A DNA stretch of 64,000 bases. Origin: a bacterium. Lineage in GTDB: Bacteria; Planctomycetota; Planctomycetia; Kolteriales; Kolteriaceae. The position numbers and the translations under genes are program-made. Numbering within the stretch: the stretch's first letter is position 1; each line of letters begins with the position of its first letter. The notes under the pieces are model-generated. The model searched no databases. It saw nothing but the letters and a program-made list of their open reading frames with translations, and had not been told where the DNA came from. Of this stretch, positions 38,041 to 46,590 are shown piece by piece. The stretch is from contig JAIELF010000019.1 of assembly GCA_019753235.1 (NCBI GenBank), positions 1 to 64,000 of the forward strand, given 5' to 3'.

Positions 38041-38092
38041 CGCACACTTGTCAGCATGAATCGCACACCAGGGCCGCACACATTTGTGCGGC
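38041..38092. promoter_or_regulatory. Candidate enhancer: CGCACAC repeats and a perfect dyad
   Basis: CGCACAC occurs three times in the same orientation (38041, 38062, 38075) and the last copy is half of a perfect dyad, GCCGCACA-CATT-TGTGCGGC (38073-38092). The cluster is 150-200 bp upstream of the sigma-54 promoter, the usual distance for activator sites. No T-run follows on the minus strand, so a terminator for the upstream operon is less likely. Confidence 0.6.
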
Positions 38093-38205
38093 GAAGATCG
38101 TCGAGAACGTCACTCGGGTCCCGCCAGACGAGCGAGTGCTGGGAATCGTTGAAGAGCAGAGAGATGATTCTGTGTCGAAGGAGTCAGCGTGGGGATCGGA
38201 ATGAA

Positions 38206-39579
38206 TCAGTTGGGAATGGCTGAGTCGCTGTTGACTTCGATCTGATACTTCTCGAGCAGTCGATAGAGAGCTCGCCGACTGATCCCGAGGGCTCGCGCCG
38301 TCCGGGCCTTGTTGCCGGCATGTCTTTTGAGAGTGTCGGCAACAAACATTTTGTTGAGCTGTTCCAGATCGAGCTCGGCCGGGCTGGCGATCGGGGTTCG
38401 CTCGACGGGGCCACGCGAGATCTCCGGAGGAAAGTTCTCGATCCGGATGACATCATCCTCGGCCAGAACCTTAGCGCGTTCGATGGCGTTCCTGAGTTGC
38501 CTCACGTTGCCCGGCCAACTGTACTGCACGAGTGCCGGCAGCACATCGGGGTCGATCCGCCAGCCGTTGCCCACGAAGTGATCAAGCAGAATCCTGACAT
38601 CGCCCGGCCGCTGCCGAAGCGGCGGAAGCTGAACGGTCAGGACGTTGATGCGATAGAAGAGGTCTTCGCGAAATCCGCCTTTTTGAACTTCATCTGCTAG
38701 ATCGCGATTGGTGGCGGCGAGAAGGCGAACACGAACACGTCGCTGCTTTACCGAGCCGACCCGCCGAAGTGTTCCATCTTCGAGTACTCGAAGAAGTTTT
38801 GCTTGCAACGACGGAGCCAACTCGCCGATTTCATCAATGAAAAGTGTCCCACCGTCGGCAACTTCGAACAGGCCAGGCTTGCTAGTCGCCGCCCCAGTAA
38901 AGGCGCCCTTTTCATGGCCAAACATCTCGCTTTCAAGGAGCGTTTCTGGAAGGGCCGCACAGTTGACGATCACCAGTGGCTTATCGCGCCACGGGCTTGC
39001 TTGATGAAGCGCCCGCGCGACCAGTTCCTTGCCTGTACCGCTCTCTCCCTGGATCAAAACCGCTTTGTCGGTCGGGCCGATTCTTTCGATCAGCCGATAC
39101 AACTGGAGGATGGGCGGGGACTCTCCGATCATCGGCGAAGAGTTGGTTTGCTGCTGAAGAGCCACCCGAAGTTGAGCGTTTTCCTGACGAAGCCGACTTC
39201 CTTCGAGAACTCGATCAACAACGGCTTCAAGCTCTTTGAGCCGGGCCGGCTTGGAGATGAAATCGGCAGCCCCCAGCTTCATCGCTTCAACGGCGTTCTC
39301 GACCGTCCCTTTGCCCGTGAGCATCACGATGGGACACTCTGCCCCGGCAGCGCGAAGGCTCTCGAGCATTTCCATCCCGCCAATATCGGGCATCACCATG
39401 TCAACAATCGCAACATCGTAGGATCGACCCTGAATCCTTTCGAGTGCTGCTCGGCCGTCGCCGCAATGATCGACGCGATAGCCGCACCGCGAGAAGTACC
39501 GGGCCATATCGTCGCGAAAATCGGCATCGTCATCAACAATGAGAAGATCGATCTCCCGAGACACTCCGTTCTCAGTCAT
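38206..39579 (-). CDS. NtrC-type sigma-54 response regulator
   Basis: 457 residues from the ATG at 39579, overlapping the receiver gene by 8 bases. Receiver domain (about 5-120): VDDDAD, phosphoacceptor Asp in VAIVDMVMPD, Lys in FISKPARL. AAA+ domain (about 140-370): Walker A GESGTGKE, the sigma-54 contact loop EKGAFTGA, Walker B GGTLFIDEIGEL. C-terminal Fis-type helix-turn-helix: GNKARTARALGISRRALYRLLEKY. It should hydrolyse ATP to open sigma-54 promoters once phosphorylated. Its neighbour kinase is a haem-sensor candidate and its likely target is the cco operon just downstream. Confidence 0.94.
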   Translation of the reverse strand: MTENGVSREIDLLIVDDDADFRDDMARYFSRCGYRVDHCGDGRAALERIQGRSYDVAIVDMVMPDIGGMEMLESLRAAGAECPIVMLTGKGTVENAVEAMKLGAADFISKPARLKELEAVVDRVLEGSRLRQENAQLRVALQQQTNSSPMIGESPPILQLYRLIERIGPTDKAVLIQGESGTGKELVARALHQASPWRDKPLVIVNCAALPETLLESEMFGHEKGAFTGAATSKPGLFEVADGGTLFIDEIGELAPSLQAKLLRVLEDGTLRRVGSVKQRRVRVRLLAATNRDLADEVQKGGFREDLFYRINVLTVQLPPLRQRPGDVRILLDHFVGNGWRIDPDVLPALVQYSWPGNVRQLRNAIERAKVLAEDDVIRIENFPPEISRGPVERTPIASPAELDLEQLNKMFVADTLKRHAGNKARTARALGISRRALYRLLEKYQIEVNSDSAIPN

Positions 39580-40066
39580 GATCGGCTTCCTCTCCATCCA
39601 GAGCCGTCGGCATCAAGCCATCCGCGACTTCGTCCGCGAGACTTTTGATCGCCGCTTCCAGTTCCGATCGACCGACAGGCTTTCGAAGCCGCGAACAAAG
39701 TTCCAAGGTGGTTTCGTTCTCCGATGCGCCGCGAGCGTATGCCGAGATCAAGATGACCGGGACCATCTGTGTTTGTCGAATCTGTTGGACGGCCGCATCG
39801 CCAGAAAGTTCGGGCATGCGAATATCGGTGATAATCAAATCAGGATGTTCGCGATGATACGCCGACAGCAACTCGACGCCGGTGCGGGCGCTCGCGACCA
39901 CTTGGTGCCCCAGCCGGGGAAGTATTCGTTCGAGATACTCGCGCATGTCGGGCTCATCGTCGGCAACGGCGATGCGAAGCGGCCGGGCTGGCCAAAGCCG
40001 CTTGCCTCTCCCCTCCCCCGAGGGAATCGCATCGTGCGGAAGCGGCCACTCGGGTTGGGGATTCAT
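39572..40066 (-). CDS. Stand-alone receiver-domain protein
   Basis: 164 residues. One CheY-like domain from about residue 30: VADDEPDMREYL, Asp in LIITDIRMPEL, Thr/Ser position in VILISAYA, Lys in RLRKPVG. No output domain. N-terminal 29 residues are Pro/Arg-rich. Seven bases separate it from the kinase and it overlaps the NtrC-type gene, so the three are one operon. It may relay or compete for phosphate between kinase and NtrC-type regulator. Confidence 0.9.
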   Translation of the reverse strand: MNPQPEWPLPHDAIPSGEGRGKRLWPARPLRIAVADDEPDMREYLERILPRLGHQVVASARTGVELLSAYHREHPDLIITDIRMPELSGDAAVQQIRQTQMVPVILISAYARGASENETTLELCSRLRKPVGRSELEAAIKSLADEVADGLMPTALDGEEADHD

Positions 40067-40073
40067 GGAAACC

Positions 40074-42140
40074 TCACGTCATGGGCACTGTAATGGCAAA
40101 GCGAGCCCCGGGCTCGTCGGCGTCCACCCACGCCATCCGACCGCCGTGGGCATCGATCAACCTTAGTGCAATTGCCATTCCAAGCCCGGTCCCTTTCGTC
40201 TTCGTGGTGAAGAAGGGCTCGAAAGCATGTTGCCGGGCTTCGGGCGATAACCCTGGACCATTATCCTGAAAATAGACCGTGACTCCCGCTCCAACCCCCC
40301 ATTTGCTGGAATGATTCGCGGATTGACACCATGCACGAATCCGCACCGGATCGGTACACGCTGCGAAACTATTCTCCAGAAGGATTCGAAAGACTTGCAC
40401 CATTCGAAATCGGTCCAAATCCAGGACGATATCGGTTTCGTCGGGAACAATCTCAAGCTGAGCATCTCGGCCTGCCCGAAGCGTCGCGATGAGTTCCCAG
40501 GCCTCTTCGAGGGTGCTGGACCATCGACACGGCTTACGCTCGAGCCGAACGGGAGCGGCATAGCCTTGCACCTCATCAAATAGCCTTTGCAGATCGTCTT
40601 GTGCTCGCCCCAACCGCGCCAGCAACTCGAGAGCGGAGGGATTTTTGTCGATGTCGAACTCTAGAAGCTCGGTACAAGCCCGGATCCTCTGCAACGCGTT
40701 TCGACTTTCATGGGCAAGGCCGGCAATCATCTGCCCGATGGCCGCAAGGCGCTCGGCCTGCATGGCTCGCATCCGCCGCTGTTCGGCATTCGTGATGTCA
40801 TGCACCAGCCACACTTCATCCGATTCCGAACGAAAAGCGGTCACTTCGATGAGACGCTCTTGTCCATCTCGACGCCGAATCGTTTCCGAGCGAACCGTCA
40901 CCGAGCCGGGACGCTGGCGAAGTAGCGACTCCTCAGGAGCGACTCCTTCCTCTCCTTGCTGAACGACAATGGATCGCCAATCGGAGAGCCCCTTTAGCTC
41001 CCCGCGATCATAACCGGTCATTCCCTCAGCAGCCCGATTGAGATAGAGCCGGCCTTCTGCAAGGTAAATCGCCCCTGCCGGGAGCCGATCGACCAACCGC
41101 CGCAATCGTTCTTCATTCTCGTGGCGAAGTTCATCGGATCGCTGACGTTCAAGGGCTGTTCCAATCACATTAGCCACGGACTGCATGAAGTCGCCATCCA
41201 TCGGACCCAGAAGGCGCGGCTGAGAGAAATGGACCCCTAACACGCCGAAATGACCCTCTCCTGTCACCAGCGGAACCCAGATCGAACTCGACACCGAGCC
41301 TCGTGCCGCCAGCAACGTCGGTTGAAATCGGCTTTCGCTGGCCCAGTCTTCACAGGCCACGCTGCGCCGACGAGCCAGCAGATAGTCGAAGTCACTTCCC
41401 GGCCGACTATCCACCGCAAGGGCGCCGACCAAACCGCTCGGCCAACCGTACCCTGACCGCAAGACCCATCGGCCCGGCAATGGAGTGCATTCAAAGACTT
41501 CACTACAGGTGGCGCGGAAGCACTCCGCCAGCAGCACCACCACCTGGTCCAATAGATCCCGCACCAGCAACCCACTCAGGGCTCGCTCGCTGATCTGCGC
41601 AATGACACGCTGTTGCCTCACACCCATTTCGTCTAACGGACGCTGACGGGATTGGTACTCGGTTTCGAAAGCGTCTTGAATGATGGCCAGATCGAGATCC
41701 AGCAGTTTTTCGACGGACACGAGCATCAATTGCAACTCTTGGCTTGTTCCCATCCAGGCCGATCCGATCGCGCCGAGGATTTGGGTTCTCAATCGAGAGA
41801 ATGCCGCATGCACGAATAGTTGAACGAGGCCAATATCAACATGTCTTTTCCCAATCTGCCAGCGCCGGCGTACGTAGGAGTCATCGTAAGGGCCCGTGAA
41901 CGCGTCACGGATCCAATGACGAAGACTCTCTTTCAGACGCTCGACTTGCCGATCCCCCCCGGTAATGACCGCAACGGTTTCTGGATGTCGGCGGATTTCA
42001 TTGTAAAAATCCTCGACGATTTCCTCGGTCCGTTTCATGACCAGTGGAGCCGCTTGCCGAACGCGAGTCTCGTCCTCGGCCGACCAACCGACATACCGAC
42101 GGAGTTGGCGATACTCCGCATCGATCTTCTCTAACCCCAT
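40074..42140 (-). CDS. Globin-coupled histidine kinase (likely O2/haem sensor)
   Basis: 688 residues, no membrane helix. Residues 8-160 match the protoglobin/globin-coupled sensor fold: YVGWSAEDE, VEDFYNEIRRHPETVAVI, and WQIGKRHVDIGLVQ, where His100 sits at the proximal haem position. Then GAF (about 180-330), PAS (about 345-450), and a kinase core with phosphoacceptor His477 in IAGLAHESRNALQRI, and N, G1 and G2 boxes (VFRILLENSFAAC, DNGPGLS, KGTGLGMAIA). Family knowledge says such globins bind O2 or other gases. Placed next to the cbb3 oxidase operon it is a strong oxygen-sensor candidate. Confidence 0.88.
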   Translation of the reverse strand: MGLEKIDAEYRQLRRYVGWSAEDETRVRQAAPLVMKRTEEIVEDFYNEIRRHPETVAVITGGDRQVERLKESLRHWIRDAFTGPYDDSYVRRRWQIGKRHVDIGLVQLFVHAAFSRLRTQILGAIGSAWMGTSQELQLMLVSVEKLLDLDLAIIQDAFETEYQSRQRPLDEMGVRQQRVIAQISERALSGLLVRDLLDQVVVLLAECFRATCSEVFECTPLPGRWVLRSGYGWPSGLVGALAVDSRPGSDFDYLLARRRSVACEDWASESRFQPTLLAARGSVSSSIWVPLVTGEGHFGVLGVHFSQPRLLGPMDGDFMQSVANVIGTALERQRSDELRHENEERLRRLVDRLPAGAIYLAEGRLYLNRAAEGMTGYDRGELKGLSDWRSIVVQQGEEGVAPEESLLRQRPGSVTVRSETIRRRDGQERLIEVTAFRSESDEVWLVHDITNAEQRRMRAMQAERLAAIGQMIAGLAHESRNALQRIRACTELLEFDIDKNPSALELLARLGRAQDDLQRLFDEVQGYAAPVRLERKPCRWSSTLEEAWELIATLRAGRDAQLEIVPDETDIVLDLDRFRMVQVFRILLENSFAACTDPVRIRAWCQSANHSSKWGVGAGVTVYFQDNGPGLSPEARQHAFEPFFTTKTKGTGLGMAIALRLIDAHGGRMAWVDADEPGARFAITVPMT

Positions 42141-42528
42141 TCGCTTACCCTGCTCGCTTCCTGTTGGCCCCGGTGTGCGATTCGGAGCTATTCTGACCGA
42201 TCATTGTCCCATGTTCGTGCGAATCCGCACATGCATAATCCCAAGGAAAAGACTCGGTTTTAGGTTCATCTCCTTACCTGATCCGAATACCCGATGCAAT
42301 CATGACGTTGCATCGCCGCTCGCGAGTCCGCAAACGATATTCCGGTCTTTCGAACAAACTGTCTTCCTATGTCCGACGATAACTGCCAAGTCGGGAAAAG
42401 CAGGTTTCCTGACTGTCGTGAGACGTCGACTCCTCCAACACTATTATCAGGGCCGGTGACTTTCTCTCTTGCCTGTCGGGTCCAGAGGAAAGGGTGCTGA
42501 CCAAAGACTAGCGATAAGGACACCAAAC
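42141..42528. promoter_or_regulatory. Divergent control region of the sensor kinase operon and a porin-like gene
   Basis: 388 bp. It contains TGTGCG at 42174 and a short perfect dyad GTGCG-AATC-CGCAC at 42217-42230, 77 bases before the kinase start. The half-site core is the same as in the CGCACAC cluster before the cco operon. No coding frame of note is seen. Confidence 0.45.
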
Positions 42529-43548
42529 ATGAGACGCTTTTCGAGAGTGGCATGGGCCTGGACCGCGTGCCTCAGCATCGTCGGCTCGATCCGCGCCGAG
42601 CTTCTCGACGAGTCGACCGACGGCAACGCAACCCAAGCGACCGCGACGCCGGCCATCACCGATGGCTCTATTACGCAGACAATCGAAGATGGCTCGGCAA
42701 GCGCCGTCACCAGCTGCACGACATGCATGACGACGCCACGGACCGGCTTTCTCCGTAGCGACCACGCCTTCGACGACATGATCGTGCCGATTAGCAATCC
42801 GGTGTTCAACCTCGATCCCCGTTCTTCGACGCATGCTCGCCTTCTCTTTGTCAACAACTGGACACCCAGTACCCATCTGGTCGCCCCAGACGATTCGCTT
42901 CAGGTTTACGCCGGCCAGGTGAACCTCGCGCTGACCGAACGGCTCAGCTTTATCGCTCAGAAAGATGGTTACGCCGTCGTCAATCGCGGGCCGCTCGGAG
43001 ATGGCTTTCTGAATGTTTGCGCGGGGCTCAAGTACGCGTTCATTCGTCGTCCCGAAGATCAACTCATCGTCTCGGGCGGATTGATGTATGAATTGCCGAC
43101 CGGTGAGGCGGCTGTCTTTCAAGGATATGGAGCGGGGATCCTGACGCCGTTTATCTCCGCCGGTAAAGGCTGGGGCCGATTCCATTCCATCAGCAACTTT
43201 GGCTATTCCGCGGGGCTCGACCAGAACCAGAACTCTAGCTTCCTCTACCTTTCGCAGCACTTCGACTATCAACTCACCAAGTGGTTTTATCCCGTCGCGG
43301 AACTCAACTGGTTCCACTACACCAACGGCGGCGACCGGGGCTTGCCCGCGGCACTCGGCGAAGGAGATGGCTTGATCAATTTCGGCACGAATGGAATGGG
43401 GGGAGCCGACTTGCTCACGCTGGCCTTCGGTGCTCGCATTCAGCCGACCTTCTGGTTCAGTATGGGGGCGGCTTATGAATTCCCCGTGGGACCGCGAGAA
43501 GACTTGATTCAACAACGGCTCATCGTCGACATGATCTTCCGCTACTAG
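42529..43548 (+). CDS. Outer-membrane beta-barrel-like protein, function unknown
   Basis: 339 residues from the ATG at 42529 (AAGGA about nine bases upstream). Signal peptide to about GSIRAE, a Thr/Ser/Asp-rich segment with CTTC (about 20-60), then alternating beta-strand pattern throughout: LQVYAGQVNLALTERLSFIAQ, LIVSGGLMYELPTG, FDYQLTKWFYPVAELNWFHYTNGG, ending in VDMIFRY. A C-terminal aromatic residue is the usual outer-membrane insertion signal. I do not recognise the family. It diverges from the sensor-kinase operon, so it could respond to the same regulator. Confidence 0.75.
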   Translation: MRRFSRVAWAWTACLSIVGSIRAELLDESTDGNATQATATPAITDGSITQTIEDGSASAVTSCTTCMTTPRTGFLRSDHAFDDMIVPISNPVFNLDPRSSTHARLLFVNNWTPSTHLVAPDDSLQVYAGQVNLALTERLSFIAQKDGYAVVNRGPLGDGFLNVCAGLKYAFIRRPEDQLIVSGGLMYELPTGEAAVFQGYGAGILTPFISAGKGWGRFHSISNFGYSAGLDQNQNSSFLYLSQHFDYQLTKWFYPVAELNWFHYTNGGDRGLPAALGEGDGLINFGTNGMGGADLLTLAFGARIQPTFWFSMGAAYEFPVGPREDLIQQRLIVDMIFRY

Positions 43549-43608
43549 ACCCAGCTGACGATCAACCGATGGAAAGCTCCCGATCGATGATTCCATGAGG
43601 CTCGCCGG

Positions 43609-43640
43609 CGGAGCACCTTCGGGTGCTCCGCTTCGCTTTT
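43609..43640 (+). terminator. Strong intrinsic terminator (TTCG loop)
   Basis: CGGAGCACC, loop TTCG, GGTGCTCCG: a 9-bp stem followed by CTTCGCTTTT. It lies 60 bases after the barrel-protein stop and directly against the stop of the convergent yhhQ, so it probably serves both directions. Confidence 0.8.
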
Positions 43641-44430
43641 ATGTCGAGGGAGGATCCTGTTTCTCGAACCGAACATGAAACGGGTTGTAGCTGACGTGAT
43701 AATCGTACGCGTCATATCGCTCGTTCTTTTTGAGCCAACCAACAACGAAATACGTCAGCGGGGTCGCGAGAACCTCCACGCCGACTTTCAACATGAAGTT
43801 GTTCAGAAGAACCGTTACGATTTGCTCGGGGCTCCACAATGGATCTCCCCAGAACGCCAACGGATAGAAAAGAAGAGAGTCCACAAACTGACCGACGATC
43901 GTCGAACCGATCGTCCGAGTCCAAAGCCAGCGACCCTGCGTGAGAATCTTCATCCGTGAAAGAACCACAGAGTTGACCAACTCCCCCGCCCAGAAAGCCA
44001 CCAGCGATGCCGCCACCAACCGAGGCGTGCTCCCGAATACGGTTTGCCATTCTGCCTGACCGTTCCATTGAGAATCGGGAGGAAAGACCAGCACCATCCA
44101 GGCAATCAAAGCCATCAGCAGTTGCGTCGAGAAGCCGATCCAGACGGCTCGCCTGGCACCGGCATAGCCGTAGACCTCTGTCAGGACGTCCGCGAAAATG
44201 TACCCGAACGGAAAGACCAGAATCCCCGCGCCGAACTTGAAGCTGTCCAGGCCGATGGCGCCGAGGAAATCCTGCCCCCAGGCCCACCCGTTCAAATTGG
44301 CCACCTTGCCCGCCGCCACGAAATTGCTCGCGAGCTGAACCGTGACGTAGAACGCCACGACGATGTCAAAGTAACGAAAATTCCCTAGCCGATGCTGATC
44401 GCCGCCGTCCCGCCATTCAGAAGTAACCAT
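43639..44430 (-). CDS. yhhQ: Queuosine precursor transporter (YhhQ/VUT family)
   Basis: 263 residues from the ATG at 44430 (GGGAG about ten bases upstream; a GTG 15 codons earlier is possible). About six to seven helices. Family marks: FPFGYIFADVLTEVYGYAGARRAVW, AFWAGELVNSVVLSRMK, and IVGQFVDSLLFYPLAFWG. YhhQ takes up preQ0 or preQ1 for queuosine, the tRNA wobble base; queA is found at the right end of this window. It diverges from the TetR/DevBCA-like operon. Confidence 0.9.
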   Translation of the reverse strand: MVTSEWRDGGDQHRLGNFRYFDIVVAFYVTVQLASNFVAAGKVANLNGWAWGQDFLGAIGLDSFKFGAGILVFPFGYIFADVLTEVYGYAGARRAVWIGFSTQLLMALIAWMVLVFPPDSQWNGQAEWQTVFGSTPRLVAASLVAFWAGELVNSVVLSRMKILTQGRWLWTRTIGSTIVGQFVDSLLFYPLAFWGDPLWSPEQIVTVLLNNFMLKVGVEVLATPLTYFVVGWLKKNERYDAYDYHVSYNPFHVRFEKQDPPST

Positions 44431-44586
44431 CCGCTCGGCTCTCCCAGTTGAGACCTTTCCGTCAGCACTCGACACGGGCGACGCCGTCGCCCCCCGATAC
44501 GGTATCGATTACCCCCACAGCCGTGTCGGAAATCTTCTCATTAACCCACCCTGTCCCCGTCTGGGCCGGCACACGCTGAAGCAAAT

Positions 44587-44602
44587 TAATGCAACTGCAT
44601 TA
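44587..44602. promoter_or_regulatory. Perfect dyad in the yhhQ/TetR gap
   Basis: TAATGCA-AC-TGCATTA, a perfect 7-bp inverted repeat, with a further TGCATTA half-site at 44662-44668. Its position between divergent genes suits an operator for either. Confidence 0.5.
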
Positions 44603-44667
44603 TCCATAGAGACTTGAGAGATCACGATGGCCAGGTCGAAGTAGATCTTCGAAAAAAACATTGCATT

Positions 44668-44705
44668 AAAACAAGCGCTTGATACGATCAATGAAACGTT
44701 TGTTT
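44668..44705. promoter_or_regulatory. Double imperfect dyad just before the TetR gene
   Basis: AAACAAGCGCTTGAT (44669-44683) and, in inverse orientation, ATCAATGAAACGTTTGTTT (44687-44705). Each arm contains its own small palindrome (CAAGCGCTTG, AAACGTTT). It ends 15 bases before the TetR start and is the best candidate for autoregulation. Confidence 0.5.
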
Positions 44706-44719
44706 GAAATGGGGTCCCG

Positions 44720-45376
44720 ATGAGCCCGAACGACGATACCAAGTCCCGACTTCTCGAGGCAGCCGGCCGGGTCTTTTCCGAAAAGGGCTACGACCTGGCC
44801 ACTGTTCGGGAGATCTGTTTGGGGGCCGACGCGAATGTGGCTGCCGTCCACTACTACTTTGGCGACAAGAGTCGGCTCTACATCGAGGCGGTTCGTGAGG
44901 CGCAGTGTGCCCGGGCCGAGGATGTCCCCATTCCGCAATGGCAACCCGAAATGAGTTCGGAGGACAAGCTCCGCGACTTCATCAAGACGTTCCTCACGCG
45001 ATTGTTAGGCAAGGGGCGACCCGATTGGCATCTGGGGATCATGCTTCGCGAGTTGGCACATCCGACGCAGGCCTGTCACGAATTGGTTCGCGACTACATT
45101 CGCCCGATGGCCGATGTGCTGAAAGTGATTCTCGATGATTTTTTGCCGGCATCGATGCCGATGGTTCAGCGCCATTTGATTGGCTTTTCGATCGTAGGCC
45201 AATGTCTCTTCTACTACGTGCACAAGCCCATTATTCGTGAACTCGTCGGAGACGAAGAGTACCAGGGATATCACATCGACCTGTTGGCCGACCACATTGC
45301 CCGGTTCACTCTTTCGTCTCTACAGTCTTTCACGACGAGCCCACCACCGGTCCCTTTACCGGAGACCCCTGCATGA
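44720..45376 (+). CDS. TetR family regulator, CerR-type C-terminal domain
   Basis: 218 residues. The helix-turn-helix is RLLEAAGRVFSEKGYDLATVREICLGADANVAAVHYYFGDKSRLY, and the C-terminal domain (IMLRELAHPTQACHELVRDYIRPMADVL) is the CerR/DUF1956 type often linked to exporters. GGGG lies five bases before the ATG. Its stop overlaps the DevC-like start (ATGA), so regulator and exporter are co-translated; probably a ligand-relieved repressor of the operon. Confidence 0.9.
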   Translation: MSPNDDTKSRLLEAAGRVFSEKGYDLATVREICLGADANVAAVHYYFGDKSRLYIEAVREAQCARAEDVPIPQWQPEMSSEDKLRDFIKTFLTRLLGKGRPDWHLGIMLRELAHPTQACHELVRDYIRPMADVLKVILDDFLPASMPMVQRHLIGFSIVGQCLFYYVHKPIIRELVGDEEYQGYHIDLLADHIARFTLSSLQSFTTSPPPVPLPETPA

Positions 45377-46512
45377 ATTGGGTTGCTTGGAAAATGCTGA
45401 ACGGGGATCGCGCCAAGTACATGGGGGCGGTCTTCGGCGTGGCATTTGGAACGCTACTCATCGCGCAGCAGACATCGATCTTCGTCGGGCTCATGCGGCG
45501 TACAGCCAACCAGATTCTCGATGTGCTGCAAGCAGAGATCTGGGTGATGGATCCCAAAGTCGAGAATGCCGACGAGATCAAACCGCTTGCCGAAACCGAT
45601 CTCTACCGCGTTCGAGGAGTCGAGGGAGTCGACTGGGCCGTCCGCCTGTACAAGGGGCAGGCACGTGTCCGCGTTGCCGGCGGTAACTTTCGACAAGTGA
45701 TTTTGATGGGGCTTGATGACGACTCGCTCGTCGGCGCACCGATCCTCATGAAGCAAGGAACGATCTCTGATCTGCGGATCACCGACGGCATCATCATCGA
45801 CCGAGCGGGCTACGAATATCTTTGGCCCGGCGAGGAGCCACGATTGGGCAAGATCGTCGACATGAACGATCGGCGGGCCGTCGTGGTCGGCATCTGCGAG
45901 TCGGCGGCGCCGTTTCAAACATTTCCCGTCCTCTTTACTCGCTACAGCCGAGCGCTCGAGTATGTTCCTCCGGAACGAAATCGTCTCTCCTTCGTGTTAG
46001 CGCAGCCCAAGCCTGGCTACTCCACGCAACAGGTTTGCGACGCCATCGAAGAAAAGACCGATTTGCTTGCTCTGTCTCGCGGGCAATTCATGTGGCGAAC
46101 GGTCGGCTACTTCATGCGAACAACGGGCATCCCCATCAACTTCGGCATCACCGTGGCGCTTGGGTTCGTCGTGGGAACCGCGATCGCGGGGCAAACGTTC
46201 TACCTGTTTATCCTGGAGAACCTTCGTCAATTCGGTGCTCTGAAAGCGATGGGGTTATCCAATGGCCGATTGGTGGTGATGGTTCTGATTCAAGCGATGG
46301 TCGTCGGCCTGGTTGGCTTCGGAATTGGCATGGGGATGACGGCGACGTTCTTTGAGGCGACCAAGAACATCACCAACCTGCGCGGGATGCACGTTCCATG
46401 GTGGGTCGCCCTTGGGACTGCCGGCGCCATCACCGTGATCATCTTCTTCGCGAGCTTACTGAGTATTCGTCGCGTGATCGTGCTCGAGCCGGCGGTGGTG
46501 TTCCGAGGTTAG
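45373..46512 (+). CDS. ABC exporter permease, DevC-like (MacB/FtsX type)
   Basis: 379 residues. First helix (YMGAVFGVAFGTLLIAQQTSIFVG), a periplasmic domain of about 200 residues, then three helices of the FtsX-like core (ITVALGFVVGTAIAGQTFYLF, ENLRQFGALKAMGLSNGRLVVMV). DevC-type permeases work with DevA and DevB as a periplasmic-extruding exporter, moving glycolipids or other compounds through TolC. A TolC-like gene lies at 54017. The overlap with TetR couples its translation. Confidence 0.9.
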   Translation: MNWVAWKMLNGDRAKYMGAVFGVAFGTLLIAQQTSIFVGLMRRTANQILDVLQAEIWVMDPKVENADEIKPLAETDLYRVRGVEGVDWAVRLYKGQARVRVAGGNFRQVILMGLDDDSLVGAPILMKQGTISDLRITDGIIIDRAGYEYLWPGEEPRLGKIVDMNDRRAVVVGICESAAPFQTFPVLFTRYSRALEYVPPERNRLSFVLAQPKPGYSTQQVCDAIEEKTDLLALSRGQFMWRTVGYFMRTTGIPINFGITVALGFVVGTAIAGQTFYLFILENLRQFGALKAMGLSNGRLVVMVLIQAMVVGLVGFGIGMGMTATFFEATKNITNLRGMHVPWWVALGTAGAITVIIFFASLLSIRRVIVLEPAVVFRG

Positions 46513-46518
46513 CTCTAC

Positions 46519-46572
46519 CGAATCGACAGAATCAACCGAATGGACAGAATCGATCGAATGGACAGAATCGAT
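46519..46572 (+). repeat. Three tandem 18-bp repeats between DevC- and DevA-like genes
   Basis: Units at 46519-46536, 46537-46554 and 46555-46572. The last two are identical (CGAATGGACAGAATCGAT); the first differs at three positions. They sit seven bases after the permease stop and end just before the ribosome site of the ATPase gene. Confidence 0.8.
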
Positions 46573-46590
46573 CGTAAAGGAGAGACATGC

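Noticed and set aside
38073-38092. The perfect dyad as a terminator for the NtrC-type gene
   Set aside because: No T-run follows on the minus strand, and the half-site recurs as direct repeats nearby, which fits protein binding better.
42508-43596. A 362-codon minus-strand frame
   Set aside because: Antisense to the barrel-like protein that has a signal peptide, beta pattern and aromatic C-terminus; no domain in the minus reading.
46519-46572. Tandem repeats as a CRISPR remnant
   Set aside because: Units are contiguous with no spacers and lie inside an operon; no cas genes are present.
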